Positions 21,721-32,666 are shown, numbered from the stretch's first letter. The stretch: DNA of 64,000 bases from Trichobilharzia szidati (GCA_944472155.2 OX235277.1:30266804-30330803); one strand, 5' to 3'. The notes: generated by a model not told the origin, from the sequence alone. Program-made: numbers and translations.

Positions 21721-24015
21721 CTGACGGAACTCAGAAATGACATTAGACAATGCTACGACGTCATTACACACTTTTCTAGTGCATGCGAAAATATACATTT
21801 CAAGCAACTTGCAGGATAAAATTCATTTTCGAGGCCTCTCTCCTCAACTACAGACAGCCTAAAATATACAACTAGGATTAACAATATCAGAACATGCAAT
21901 CCTTTTTCTATTAGCTGGAGTTTGGAATGAGAATCGTAGTTAAGGGAGACAACATTAGGTGAAGGGTGATGGCATAATCACTTACAAACAACACGAAAAG
22001 AAGAGCAGTTATTTATCATGGGTTTGGAAGAAAATGCGAGAAGTTTTGTCAGTTGACTTAACAACAAAACCACTATTGGAACAGTAACACACAGGAAAAA
22101 GAAGATTACGTAACACTATACGAGTGAGCAGTTGGAAGTGATTAGAAATCAGTTATGTGAGTTAAGATCAGTGGGTCACAAGAAACCATAGTAACAAACA
22201 TGAGCTGAGTGAGAAACCAAAGAGTAAATAGAATACGTAATTACGTAATAAGCGAAAAAGGATTGCAACTAGGATGAAGTAAGATTAGTCAGTGTTTCTT
22301 TGTCTTGCTTGATGCCAGTAGTCCAGTCAACAGAATAAGAAACTGTATATTCTAATTCTATTAGAACGATATTGTATATAGTAGGCTATCTGCAGTTGAA
22401 GAGAAGTTCCTAAATAAAATATGCACGTTTTATCACGAATTTTTTAGTTTTTGGCTTTGACAAACATGATGGTCAAAAGAACACTCTAAGAGTTTTTACA
22501 CACTTATATTTTCGTCTGGAAGTAGAGTTGGCTGTAAAATGTTTGATGCATAAATATGCATTTTTTTGATAAGTTTTGTTCTCTGAGCTTGATGGTGATT
22601 TAATTGCGACGTTTTCGTTGTCCTGCCTCTATACAACATCGCTTCACCGCAAGCAATAATATAAAGTAAACTTATTTCGATTATTTATGAATGATATAAG
22701 TGTATCCACTGACAGCCATTGTCGTGATCACTTGTTGATTTATAATCTTAAGTGATCATTTTTATTAACTTGGTAAATTTGATCTATAGTAATGTATGTC
22801 GTCTGTTAGTCACCAAATTATCTGACCACCAGGCTTCCAGAAATTCACTAGCATCAGTGTTCTCTGTTTCCTCTGTTTATGATTTCCACATACTGCCAAT
22901 GAAAGTAGTGTCCATAATTGTCTACATAAATTCACAAAGTCTGTAGGATGTCAGAACTAGATGTGATTTATTGACTAAAGGTCTTATCTTTTAGCCGGTT
23001 GACTCCAGGTTTGAGTCAGGCTTACCATGCACTTCAACCTGAGTAACTGGGTGGCAACATCATTCTCAGATCTCAGCACAATAATTTTGTGACTCACAGT
23101 CAAGAACATAAAACATCTGTTCAGTGTAATTGACTTCCTAACAATGGTTTAGAAATGCCTTTTTTTTCCTATCTGAATGCATTGATCATGTAGTCATTTC
23201 TTTATGACATATATATATATATATCACCTCCCCCGAAAGAGGACTACTTTAATTCTGTTAAAGTGCGATTAGGTATAACTTAATACTTTACTAACTAAAA
23301 AGGTCATGCCTAATGATGCATGCCAAATCATAGGGTAATTAACAACATTAGGTTTACATAAAGGTTGATCATCCGCACTGACTAGCTGAACCACTAAGTA
23401 CTGTGGAAATACTTTCATTGAACTCGCTGCACAACTGACTGAAAACCAATTGTACAGACCCATAAATCACGAATTACTGAAAGTTAACGTCCATTGAATC
23501 AGACTTTAGCATCATATATAAAAGGAAGAGTTATTTTAACTTTTAGTGATTTTATAAGACTGCGTTCAGTCAACAAAGTATTTTTTTCGAAAACTTCTTC
23601 ATAACGTTCTGCAGTTATACGTCGGTAATGATTCAGAAAATTACTGTTATTGACAACATTACTGTTTCAGATTACTTTGAATAAATATCATCGATAGGTT
23701 ACAGTTCAAAAGCATCTGTAAGCGGTAATTTGCACAAAAATGTAATATGAAACCTAATACCAAATAAATTTATAGATTCTACAGCAGGCCAAGTTAACAA
23801 GTGTCTGGACCTGTTTCTTCTGCACACAGAGCTACAGTTGGTTAAACAGGATTTCAGTGGTCTCTGCTGTTTGAAGTACTAGTTAGCTAGGGGCCTTTAG
23901 TAACTTATCCAGTATTCGATTGTTGATGGAAAAAGTTTCTTCGTTGTCAGTTTTATGGTGTGTTTAGACAAGTCATCTAATATCGAAATGTTGATGGTTT
24001 TAATATACCTTTATT
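21721..24015. other. No gene seen; minor PLE-like and SINE-like pieces, (AT)n
   Basis: About 22010-22290 has PLE-terminal-like phrases ('gatgatgagtaac'-type blocks are absent, but 'ttacgtaataagcg' and 'cagttgactta' occur). A SINE-like head with 'ccaggtttgagtcagg' lies near 22980-23060. An AT run lies at about 23209-23224. No coding region is recognised. Confidence 0.35.
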
Positions 24016-24019
24016 TAGT

Positions 24020-24420
24020 TGGGCACACTGGTAGGTGTTCTCGAGAACGAAAAGTTAATATCCTAAGCCAACATTCAATATAACTGGCTCCACAGGAGCA
24101 GTTGAATTGACATATACAATAAGAGGTAGCTACCCTAAGTACCTTGTCTTTCAGTTTTGGTATCACGACGGGTCATGTGGAAAATATGAGATGCAACTTA
24201 CCGGCATCGGATGTCCCTGGAGTCGTTTTTGTCAACTTTTTGTTATTATTTCTCTTGGCATACCACTTTTCAATTGTTGTGGTGTATATATTGGGGCTTC
24301 TTTCCAACACGTATTGGCCATGTGTCATAATCAGCGTTTCAGAGTAGCCGATTTCAGTTAACGTGTCATATTCAATCTTAAGTTCATCTTCATTCATATC
24401 TTCCGAACAAATATCTATGA
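24020..24420 (-). pseudogene. Decayed PLE fragment (linker region)
   Basis: The frame at 24397-24173 reads MNEDELKIEYDTLTEIGYSE and VLERSPNIYTTTIEKW. This corresponds to the segment after the ICSxDxxxEEL box of PLE proteins, ahead of the endonuclease. The GIY-YIG part downstream (to about 24020) is scrambled. A diverged relative sits at 48060-48270. Confidence 0.6.
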
Positions 24421-24839
24421 CCCTGTGGCTGAGAGTCGATACAGAATTTCTTTTTTAGCAGGGAGGAACAAAGCTATGAAAACTGACCTCTTCAAGTACT
24501 TTTCTTATGCAAGTTCCTTTTAATACTACCGTCTGCTATCCTTGTGAAATACAGTGGTGTGCAATAAATGAAATGAAGCAACAAATGAAGCAAAAAACTA
24601 TCAGTGAAACTTATCGCGCGCTCGTAACAATGCTTTCAAGCAATAATGATGTCTCAAGTAACTTATGTGTTCTCGACCTTACTTTTATTCTATACATAGA
24701 CTCCTGTATTTTACCCTTGCAAACCTTGACGTCTTCGCCTTCAACAGCCTTTCGCCTTTGTCTGGATTCCCAGCTTATTTGTGCCGTTTCGAGATGTTAG
24801 TGAGTAGCCTTCAAAATGGTTGTCCTCAATGCAACATCT

Positions 24840-25735
24840 AACTCAGATATCTTGAAACCGCGTGCTGCGTTCAAGCTGGCCACCTAAAATGTTCGGACTC
24901 TGATGAAAATCGGACAACAGGCAGGGTTGGTTAGAACATTGGAAAGTGTCGCTATCGATGCCTGCTGTATTTCGGAGACCTACATACAAGATCCTAGTGA
25001 AATGCTTCAATTATCCCCTCCTTCTGGAATTTCTAGTAGTATGTACCACCTGCGCTTGTCTGGGGACCCTGTGGCGTCGGCGTCCGGCGTAGCTGGTGTC
25101 GGTGTCGCACTGAGCGCTAGAGCCGAAGCTGCATTGCTCGAATGGATTTCCATTAACAGTCGTTTATGTGCTGTAGGCTGAAGGATATACGAAAGTAAGG
25201 AGTATTAGGCCAGATAGGCGGTGTCTATTTGTTGTCTCTGCCTATGCACCAATGGATTGAAGCCTGGATGCAACGAAGGATGAGTTTTACTACCAACTGG
25301 GCGATCTCTTGAAACAGGCGGGTCGGAGGGGTATCGTAATGCTGGCTGGGGACTTGAATGCACAGGTCGGGCGTCTAAGCTCAGAGGAGAGTCGTCTAGG
25401 TGGGACTACATGGTCGCAGGTCAGATAATGGGGACCGTCTTCTGCAGCTTTGCGCGGATCACAACCTATTTCTAGCCAGCACCAACTTCCGGCACAGCCA
25501 TCGCAGTAGCGCTACCTGGCGTCCTCCCTCTGCGAAGCAAGCTTGGACTCAGATTGATCATATTGCGGTCAGTTTCCGGTGACGAGGATGCATACAAGAC
25601 TGTCGCTCCTTCTGGAGCACATACCTGGACTCCGATCATGCGTTAGTGTATGCCAAGTTCGTCTTGCGATTTGGTGGGGCTCATAAAAGGCGTCGTCTAA
25701 ACGCTGATTTGAGCAAATTAGTAGCACCTGCTACT
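24840..25735 (+). pseudogene. SR2-like endonuclease domain, frame-broken
   Basis: The reading starts near KPRAAFKLAT and continues with LVRTLESVAIDACCISET (catalytic Glu of the EN fold), VSAYAPMD, MLAGDLNAQVG (the GDxN metal-binding box) and DSDHALVYAKFVLR (the terminal SDH box). It is broken by one or two base losses at about 25173 ('gctgtaggctgaagg'), a TGA after the MD codons at about 25257, a frameshift near 25409, a stop after VSFR at 25582 and further shifts. All the lesions from 25183 onward are shared with the minus-strand copy. Confidence 0.8.
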
Positions 25736-25769
25736 TCTTTGAAATATCAGGAGGAATTACAGTCAGTGC

Positions 25770-27875
25770 TTGCCAGAACCCACCCCCCCAAGCAGTATAG
25801 ATGAACATTGGCTTCATCTGCAAGGTGCCATACAAAGGGCGAGTGTAACCGCTTGCGGCTTGAAAGAATGCTCCGCTAACAACCACTGGGTTTCTGCGAA
25901 TTCCTTGCAACTCATGGATGAACGCCGGTCCATTCCGGCTGGCAGCGAATACAACAATCAGCGAAAGGCGCTGACGCGCAAGATTAGACAGTGTTTACGT
26001 AAGGACCGGGAAGCCTGGTGGTTAGAATGTGCATGTGAGATGGAGTCAGCTGCTGCATCTGGCAACAGTCGGAAGCTGTTCCAACTCATCCGAGTCACAG
26101 GAAGCAAGAAACAAGGTGTCAGCGAGACGGTCTGTGAGGCAGATGGCACTCCAATTACCAGCCTGAAGAGACGCCTGGAACGCTGGGCAGAGCACTTCGG
26201 GAAGCAGTTCAGCTGGCCACCAGCTTCATTGTCTACTATCATTAGCCCGAGTGCTCCTTGGTCGGTTAGTACCGACCCACCCACCGAAGCGGAGGTCCGT
26301 AAGGAACTCCAAGTGTTAAAACGCCATAAGGCGCCCGGCCTAGACAAATTACCCCCGGCTCTTTTTAAAGATGGTGGCGAGACTCTCATAATAGCTCTAA
26401 CTGGGTTGTTCAAGAGGGTGTGGGAGACAGAGAGCGTACCATCAATGTGGAACGAAGCAATTATCGTCCCCATCTCTAAAAAGTGTCGACGTAATTCGTG
26501 CGACAATCATAGGGGTATCAGTCTGTTACCAGTCACGTCTAAAATATTGGCTGCTGTCATGCTTCGCAGGCTGTGCAAAATACGTGAGGGATTGATTGGC
26601 GAAGAGCAGGCTGGGTTTCGTTCAGGTCGTGGATGCATTGATCATGTGTTCACCCTTCGTCAGTTGTTGGAACACCGCCACACGTATCGCAGGCCAACGA
26701 TCGTTGTGTTTCTTGATATTAGGGCTGCCTTCGATTCGTTGAACAGAACTGTGCTCTGGAACTGTCTGTTAGAGAGAGGTGTACGTGAGAAATTTGTTAA
26801 CATCTTGAAAGCCCTATACAGAAACACCTCGGGTAGAGTGAGGGCATACAACCAACTATCACCACTGTTCCCAACCAACAGTGGGGTTAGACAGGGTTGC
26901 CCAATCTCTCCATTTCTCTTTAACTTTGCCATCGATGACATTCTGGAGTCAGCTCTGAAGGATGTGCGTGAAGGTGGTGTAGATCTGCTACCTGGAGATA
27001 GACTTTTCGACCTCGAGTATGCAGACGATATCGTCTTACTGTGCGATAGCATGCAGGCTGCCCAAATCGCACCTAATCAGTTGGCGATCAGTGTCTGTAA
27101 GTATGGTATATGCTTTGCGCCGTCTAAGTGCAAAGTACTGTTACAAGATTGGCAGGAGCCTGTACCTGCACTCACTCTTGCGGGTGAACCGGTTGGAGTT
27201 GTTGATAAGTTTGTGTATCTGGGTAGTTGTGTGAGTGCTGGCGGAGGGGTGACGGATGAGATTTCCAACCGTATAATGAAGACTAGGGTGGCATACATCA
27301 ACTTGAGCCACCTCTGGCGCCGTCGCGACGTTATCCTGGCTGTCAAAGGTCGGGTATACAATACTTCGGTGCGGGCTGCCTTGCTCTACGCCTGTGAAAC
27401 CCGGCCTCTCCGAGCTGAGGATGTGCGGCGACTCTGCGTGTTCGATAATCGCTGTCTCCGCAGGATCGCTTGCGTTCGATGGCATCATCGCGTGAGTAAT
27501 TCTGAGGTTCGGTGGCGTGTGTTTGAACACAGTGGAGATCACCATTCATTGAGTATCGTCATCTGGAAACACCGGCTTCGGTGGCTTGGACATGTGCTGC
27601 GAATGTCATCCCAGAGGCTTCCGTACAGGTCTCTGTTCGCCAGCCTTGGGACGGGATGGAAAAGGCGGAGAGGTGGTCAGCCCATGACGTGGCGTCGTGG
27701 GATGAAGGATATTTTTGCTGGATTAGCATCGGTTGGTGTGTCACGACTCCCTGGTTGGGGTCTGAGAGATAGCTCAAATCGATGGCTCGAAACGTTATCG
27801 GATATGGCCAAGAATCGTAATCAATGGCGAATGTGTTGCGATTTCCTTCTTTCTTCCCCTCCTGATGATAGTTGA
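25770..27875 (+). CDS. SR2-like reverse transcriptase, 701 codons, intact frame
   Basis: Visible in order are RHKAPGLDKLPPALFKDGG (residues about 189-207), NHRGISLLPVTSKILA, EEQAGFRSGRGCIDH, VVFLDIRAAFDSLNR (motif A Asp), GVRQGCPISPFLFNFAID (motif B), LEYADDIVLLCDS (motif C, YADD), FVYLGSCVSAGGG, LLYACETRPL, and the C-terminal block HRLRWLGHVLRMSSQRLPY with GRRGGQPMTWRRGM-like spacing and LPGWGLRD. This is the RT and C-terminal domain of RTE-type elements such as SR2. The first Met is arbitrary: the EN-RT polyprotein is frame-broken upstream at a C-rich run (25786-25793). The protein would copy element RNA at nicked target DNA, but the endonuclease is dead here. Confidence 0.88.
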   Translation: MPEPTPPSSIDEHWLHLQGAIQRASVTACGLKECSANNHWVSANSLQLMDERRSIPAGSEYNNQRKALTRKIRQCLRKDREAWWLECACEMESAAASGNSRKLFQLIRVTGSKKQGVSETVCEADGTPITSLKRRLERWAEHFGKQFSWPPASLSTIISPSAPWSVSTDPPTEAEVRKELQVLKRHKAPGLDKLPPALFKDGGETLIIALTGLFKRVWETESVPSMWNEAIIVPISKKCRRNSCDNHRGISLLPVTSKILAAVMLRRLCKIREGLIGEEQAGFRSGRGCIDHVFTLRQLLEHRHTYRRPTIVVFLDIRAAFDSLNRTVLWNCLLERGVREKFVNILKALYRNTSGRVRAYNQLSPLFPTNSGVRQGCPISPFLFNFAIDDILESALKDVREGGVDLLPGDRLFDLEYADDIVLLCDSMQAAQIAPNQLAISVCKYGICFAPSKCKVLLQDWQEPVPALTLAGEPVGVVDKFVYLGSCVSAGGGVTDEISNRIMKTRVAYINLSHLWRRRDVILAVKGRVYNTSVRAALLYACETRPLRAEDVRRLCVFDNRCLRRIACVRWHHRVSNSEVRWRVFEHSGDHHSLSIVIWKHRLRWLGHVLRMSSQRLPYRSLFASLGTGWKRRRGGQPMTWRRGMKDIFAGLASVGVSRLPGWGLRDSSNRWLETLSDMAKNRNQWRMCCDFLLSSPPDDS

Positions 27876-28050
27876 CGAATACTGTTTGAGCTTGTTAAGT
27901 ATGACTGTTTTCCTTCCAGATGATGTTGTTTATCCGTTTTCTACTTATATTTTTACTTTTAATCTATGTTGTTTTATTATTATTGTGTGGCGCATCTTTC
28001 TCGATGCCACATTGTATCAAGTTTTTTTCTGCGTTAACATAAATAAATAG

Positions 28051-28379
28051 TGACTCATTGGTCAGTAGACATTGTTCTTCCATCCATCTGGTCATGAGTC
28101 CGAGTACCATGACTTCTACTTATCATGGTTTTGCCACCCTCGTAGTATATCATGTGTCTTCATACAGTAGAGGAAAGGGTGTGGCCCATTTCCAATTGCA
28201 TCTGAATGCAATGGGAGTTGTTGACTTGTGACTGAACATATCATGAACACCAAAATCTTTATCTTTATGCACTTAGGTGACACAGTATTTTCGATGTAGA
28301 TTTCTTCTCAAACCAACATCACTTAAACAGATAATTGAAGAACAGGGAGTGCCGGACAGCCGTTCTAGTTTGGCACTCA
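28051..28379. other. No gene seen, spacer between the two SR2-like elements
   Basis: AT-rich sequence without recognisable genes or repeats. Confidence 0.4.
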
Positions 28380-28545
28380 CTCTTTAGCTCATGTTGCTGA
28401 GTGGTCAACCAGCTTGGTCTCATGGCCTGAAGGGCCAGGGTTCGACCCCTCGAGACGTCATGGGTGTACACTACTGAAGACTTCCAAACTGTGACAAAAC
28501 TGCTTTCAAGTGCTCCCTGGTTTTCAATGATCTCTTACCTATATT
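28380..28545 (+). repeat. tRNA-derived SINE copy with B box
   Basis: The head 'gttgctgagtggtcaacc' and 'cagggttcgacccc' (a B-box match of GGTTCGANNC type) look like a tRNA-derived Pol III promoter. They are followed by the decayed hammerhead-like stretch 'actactgaagacttcc' and the tail 'tgctccctggttttcaatg'. Confidence 0.65.
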
Positions 28546-28800
28546 GGTTCGTGCCCAAATGTACATTGAAATTATTTCAATTCCCTATCAAAACCTATAA
28601 CCTAAGTACAATACTTTGTTTTCTGACTAGTACTCATCAACACTAGAAATAGACAAAAAAGTTAAGTGAAAAATATATTTTGCTTGCGATGATGATACAG
28701 GTCCTTATGGAAGTCTGTGCTATATATCTTTTATTCACAGCCAGTACAGTCAAATTCTACATGGTTACCTCCAAGACACACACATATGCAAAGCTTGAAT
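28546..28800. other. No gene seen
   Basis: AT-rich spacer up to the target-site duplication of the minus-strand SR2-like element. Confidence 0.4.
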
Positions 28801-28810
28801 GCTGTCAAAC
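28801..28810. repeat. Target-site duplication, 3' side (10 bp)
   Basis: GCTGTCAAAC lies directly after the 3' A/T tail of the minus-strand element and is repeated exactly at its 5' end (32657-32666). The outermost base could be shared with the element. Confidence 0.85.
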
Positions 28811-29003
28811 ATTTATTTATTTAAACGCATTAAAACTTGGTACAATATGGCACCGAGAAGGATGCGCCACACAATAATAATAAAACAACATAGATGAAAG
28901 AAAAGGAAGGCAGGAAAAGAAAAAATATATCTAAGTAGAGAACGAATAATGAACTTCATCTGGAGGGAAAACACTCATTCTTAACAGGTTCAAACAGTGT
29001 TCG

Positions 29004-31109
29004 TCAACTATCATCAGGAGGGGAAGAAAGAAGGAAATCGCAACACATTCGCCATTGATTACGATTCTTGGCCATATCCGATAACGTTTCGAGCCATCGA
29101 TTTGAGCTATCTCTCAGACCCCAACCAGGGAGTCGTGACACACCAACCGATGCTAATCCAGCAAAAATATCCTTCATCCCACGACGCCACGTCATGGGCT
29201 GACCACCTCTCCGCCTTTTCCATCCCGTCCCAAGGCTGGCGAACAGAGACCTGTACGGAAGCCTCTGGGATGACATTCGCAGCACATGTCCAAGCCACCG
29301 AAGCCGGTGTTTCCAGATGACGATACTCAATGAATGGTGATCTCCACTGTGTTCAAACACACGCCACCGAACCTCAGAATTACTCACGCGATGATGCCAT
29401 CGAACGCAAGCGATCCTGCGGAGACAGCGATTATCGAACACGCAGAGTCGCCGCACATCCTCAGCTCGGAGAGGCCGGGTTTCACAGGCGTAGAGCAAGG
29501 CAGCCCGCACCGAAGTATTGTATACCCGACCTTTGACAGCCAGGATAACGTCGCGACGGCGCCAGAGGTGGCTCAAGTTGATGTATGCCACCCTAGTCTT
29601 CATTATACGGTTGGAAATCTCATCCGTCACCCCTCCGCCAGCACTCACACAACTACCCAGATACACAAACTTATCAACAACTCCAACCGGTTCACCCGCA
29701 AGAGTGAGTGCAGGTACAGGCTCCTGCCAATCTTGTAACAGTACTTTGCACTTAGACGGCGCAAAGCATATACCATACTTACAGACACTGATCGCCAACT
29801 GATTAGGTGCGATTTGGGCAGCCTGCATGCTATCGCACAGTAAGACGATATCGTCTGCATACTCGAGGTCGAAAAGTCTATCTCCAGGTAGCAGATCTAC
29901 ACCACCTTCACGCACATCCTTCAGAGCTGACTCCAGAATGTCATCGATGGCAAAGTTAAAGAGAAATGGAGAGATTGGGCAACCCTGTCTAACCCCACTG
30001 TTGGTTGGGAACAGTGGTGATAGTTGGTTGTATGCCCTCACTCTACCCGAGGTGTTTCTGTATAGGGCTTTCAAGATGTTAACAAATTTCTCACGTACAC
30101 CTCTCTCTAACAGACAGTTCCAGAGCACAGTTCTGTTCAACGAATCGAAGGCAGCCCTAATATCAAGAAACACAACGATCGTTGGCCTGCGATACGTGTG
30201 GCGGTGTTCCAACAACTGACGAAGGGTGAACACATGATCAATGCATCCACGACCTGAACGAAACCCAGCCTGCTCTTCGCCAATCAATCCCTCACGTATT
30301 TTGCACAGCCTGCGAAGCATGACAGCAGCCAATATTTTAGACGTGACTGGTAACAGACTGATACCCCTATGATTGTCGCACGAATTACGTCGACACTTTT
30401 TAGAGATGGGGACGATAATTGCTTCGTTCCACATTGATGGTACGCTCTCTGTCTCCCACACCCTCTTGAACAACCCAGTTAGAGCTATTATGAGAGTCTC
30501 GCCACCATCTTTAAAAAGAGCCGGGGGTAATTTGTCTAGGCCGGGCGCCTTATGGCGTTTTAACACTTGGAGTTCCTTACGGACCTCCGCTTCGGTGGGT
30601 GGGTCGGTACTAACCGACCAAGGAGCACTCGGGCTAATGATAGTAGACAATGAAGCTGGTGGCCAGCTGAACTGCTTCCCGAAGTGCTCTGCCCAGCGTT
30701 CCAGGCGTCTCTTCAGGCTGGTAATTGGAGTGCCATCTGCCTTACAGACCGTCTCGCTGACACCTTGTTTCTTGCTTCCTGTGAGTCGGATGAGTTGGAA
30801 CAGCTTCCGACTGTTGCCAGATGCAGCAGCTGACTCCATCTCACATGCACATTCTAACCACCAGGCTTCCCGGTCCTTACGTAAACACTGTCTAATCTTG
30901 CGCGTCAGCGCCTTTCGCTGATTGTTGTATTCGCTGCCAGCCGGAATGGACCGGCGTTCATCCATGAGTTGCAAGGAATTCGCAGAAACCCAGTGGTTGT
31001 TAGCGGAGCATTCTTTCAAGCCGCAAGCGGTTACACTCGCCCTTTGTATGGCACCTTGCAGATGAAGCCAATGTTCATCTATACTGCTTGGGGGGGTGGG
31101 TTCTGGCAA
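29004..31109 (-). CDS. SR2-like reverse transcriptase, 701 codons, near-identical twin of 25770-27875
   Basis: It has the same domain series as its plus-strand twin, including FLDIRAAFDSLNR, GVRQGCPISPFL and EYADDIVLL. I see only two amino acid differences, in RLTGSKK against RVTGSKK and VCKADG against VCEADG. The frame is open over the whole RT and C-terminal region. As in the twin, the start is arbitrary because the EN part is out of frame upstream. Such identity contrasts with the diverged 5' and 3' flanks of the same elements. Confidence 0.88.
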   Translation of the reverse strand: MPEPTPPSSIDEHWLHLQGAIQRASVTACGLKECSANNHWVSANSLQLMDERRSIPAGSEYNNQRKALTRKIRQCLRKDREAWWLECACEMESAAASGNSRKLFQLIRLTGSKKQGVSETVCKADGTPITSLKRRLERWAEHFGKQFSWPPASLSTIISPSAPWSVSTDPPTEAEVRKELQVLKRHKAPGLDKLPPALFKDGGETLIIALTGLFKRVWETESVPSMWNEAIIVPISKKCRRNSCDNHRGISLLPVTSKILAAVMLRRLCKIREGLIGEEQAGFRSGRGCIDHVFTLRQLLEHRHTYRRPTIVVFLDIRAAFDSLNRTVLWNCLLERGVREKFVNILKALYRNTSGRVRAYNQLSPLFPTNSGVRQGCPISPFLFNFAIDDILESALKDVREGGVDLLPGDRLFDLEYADDIVLLCDSMQAAQIAPNQLAISVCKYGICFAPSKCKVLLQDWQEPVPALTLAGEPVGVVDKFVYLGSCVSAGGGVTDEISNRIMKTRVAYINLSHLWRRRDVILAVKGRVYNTSVRAALLYACETRPLRAEDVRRLCVFDNRCLRRIACVRWHHRVSNSEVRWRVFEHSGDHHSLSIVIWKHRLRWLGHVLRMSSQRLPYRSLFASLGTGWKRRRGGQPMTWRRGMKDIFAGLASVGVSRLPGWGLRDSSNRWLETLSDMAKNRNQWRMCCDFLLSSPPDDS

Positions 31110-31135
31110 GCACTGACTGTAATTCCTCCTGATAT

Positions 31136-32065
31136 TTCAAAGAAGTAGCAGGTGCTACTAATTTGCTCAAATCAGCGTTTAGACGACGCCTTTTATGAGC
31201 CCCACCAAATCGCAAGACGAACTTGGCATACACTAACGCATGATCGGAGTCCAGGTATGTGCTCCAGAAGGAGCGACAGTCTTGTATGCATCCTCGTCAC
31301 CGGAAACTGACCGCAATATGATCAATCTGAGTCCAAGCTTGCTTCGCAGAGGGAGGACGCCAGGTAGCGCTACTGCGATGGCTGTGCCGGAAGTTGGTGC
31401 TGGCTAGAAATAGGTTGTGATCCGCGCAAAGCTGCAGAAGACGGTCCCCATTATCTGACCTGCGACCATGTAGTCCCACCTAGACGACTCTCCTCTGAGC
31501 TTAGACGCCCGACCTGTGCATTCAAGTCCCCAGCCAGCATTACGATACCCCTCCGACCCGCCTGTTTCAAGAGATCGCCCAGTTGGTAGTAAAACTCATC
31601 CTTCGTTGCATCCAGGCTTCAATCCATTGGTGCATAGGCAGAGACAACAAATAGACACCGCCTATCTGGCCTAATACTCCTTACTTTCGTATATCCTTCC
31701 AGCCTCACAGCACATAAACGACTGTTAATGGAAATCCATTCGAGCAGTGCACCTTCGGCTCTAGCGCTCAGTGCGACACCGACACCAGCTACGCCGGATG
31801 CTGATTCCACAGGGTCCCCGGATAAGCGCAGGTGGTACATACTACTAGAACTTCCAGATGGGGAGGACAGTCGAAGCTCTTCACTGGGATCTTGATTGCG
31901 TGTCTCCGAAATGCAGCAGACATCGATAGCGAGGCTTTCCAGAGTTCTTGCCAACCCTGCCTGTTGTCCGATTTGCATCAGCGTCTGAACATTGTAGGTA
32001 GCCAGCTTGAACGCAGCACGTGGTTTTAGGATATCTGAGTTAGAAGTCACATTGGGAACAACCAT
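31136..32065 (-). pseudogene. SR2-like endonuclease domain, better preserved N-terminal half
   Basis: The 148-codon frame 32065-31619 reads AAFKLATYNVQTLMQIGQQA (start of the EN fold), RTLESLAIDVCCISETRNQD, then VSAYAPMD and a TGA stop. Downstream, out of frame, are MLAGDLNAQVG and DSDHALVYAKF. The TGA after MD and the later frameshifts are identical to those of the plus-strand copy. Unlike the plus copy, this one has no base loss in 'gctgtgaggctggaagg'. Confidence 0.82.
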
Positions 32066-32309
32066 TTTGAGGACTACTCACTAACATCTCGAAACGACAC
32101 GGATAGGCTGGGAATCTCGACAAAGGCGAAAGGCTCTCGAAGGTTAAGAAGCCAAGGTTAGAAAAGGTAAAATACAGGAGACTATGTGTAAAAATAAAAG
32201 TAAGATAGGAAGGAAATAAGTTGCTTGAGGGATCAGTATTGCTTGGAATCATTTTTACTAGCGCGCGTTGAGTTTCAATGAGAGTTCGTTGTTTTAATTC
32301 ATTCATTGT

Positions 32310-32656
32310 GTGCGGGCTGAGATACTGCCCGGGCGCCCAGACCGAAGCAGGTGGTTTTATTAAGGGACCGCCCCCGAGCCTTTGACTTTGAGTCTAATCC
32401 GCAAGGCAGCGGAGCAGCGTCAGGTGCTGCGTTCCCATGGTTGCCAGTGACCCATATGGGTTCGTACGCCATTTGATCCGATTGGATTCTGGAGCCCATG
32501 TACCCCATGGTAACTGCTTTTAGTCTAACCGCTATCCAAACAACCTTTCTGGCATGGTAGGACCTGCAGGGACATGATTCCCAGCCAGTTTAGCTTGTTG
32601 GGTCACTGCGGCATTCAAGCCCGACCACCACGGCAAGGTAGCAGTTATCGGCCGGG
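32310..32656 (-). other. 5' leader of the SR2-like element
   Basis: A GC-rich untranslated leader with blocks also found at 3290-3700 and 39492-39672. RTE-type leaders usually hold an internal promoter; none is identified here. Confidence 0.6.
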
Positions 32657-32666
32657 GCTGTCAAAC
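32657..32666. repeat. Target-site duplication, 5' side (10 bp)
   Basis: GCTGTCAAAC, identical to 28801-28810. Confidence 0.85.

Larger units (their letters stand above)
24555..28050 (+). mobile_element. SR2-like (RTE lineage) non-LTR retrotransposon, 5' truncated
   Basis: Homology with the minus-strand copy begins near 24555, inside its leader, so the true 5' end is lost, as usual for LINEs. It contains an apurinic-type endonuclease region with frame breaks (24840-25735), an intact RT frame (25770-27875), and a 3' region ending in 'aaataaatag', a short A/T repeat tail as in the RTE lineage. The block 25183-27881 is almost identical to 29000-31698, while the sequence on either side is much more diverged. 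Confidence 0.88.
28811..32656 (-). mobile_element. Full-length SR2-like (RTE lineage) retrotransposon with 10-bp target duplication
   Basis: At 3.85 kb it fits the size of SR2-type elements. The 5' leader starts with a CCCCGGCC block at 32656, runs through a GC-rich leader to about 32310, then EN (32065-31136), RT (31109-29004), and a 3' region ending in an 'aaataaataaat' tail. It is bounded by identical 10-mers, which shows one whole-element insertion. The leader family is also seen at 3290-3700 and 39492-39672. Frame breaks in EN make it non-autonomous. Confidence 0.92.

Noticed and set aside
27141..27545. Antisense open frames inside the SR2-like RT on both copies
   Set aside because: These are shadows of the RT reading frame on the other strand, identical in both copies only because the RT regions are.
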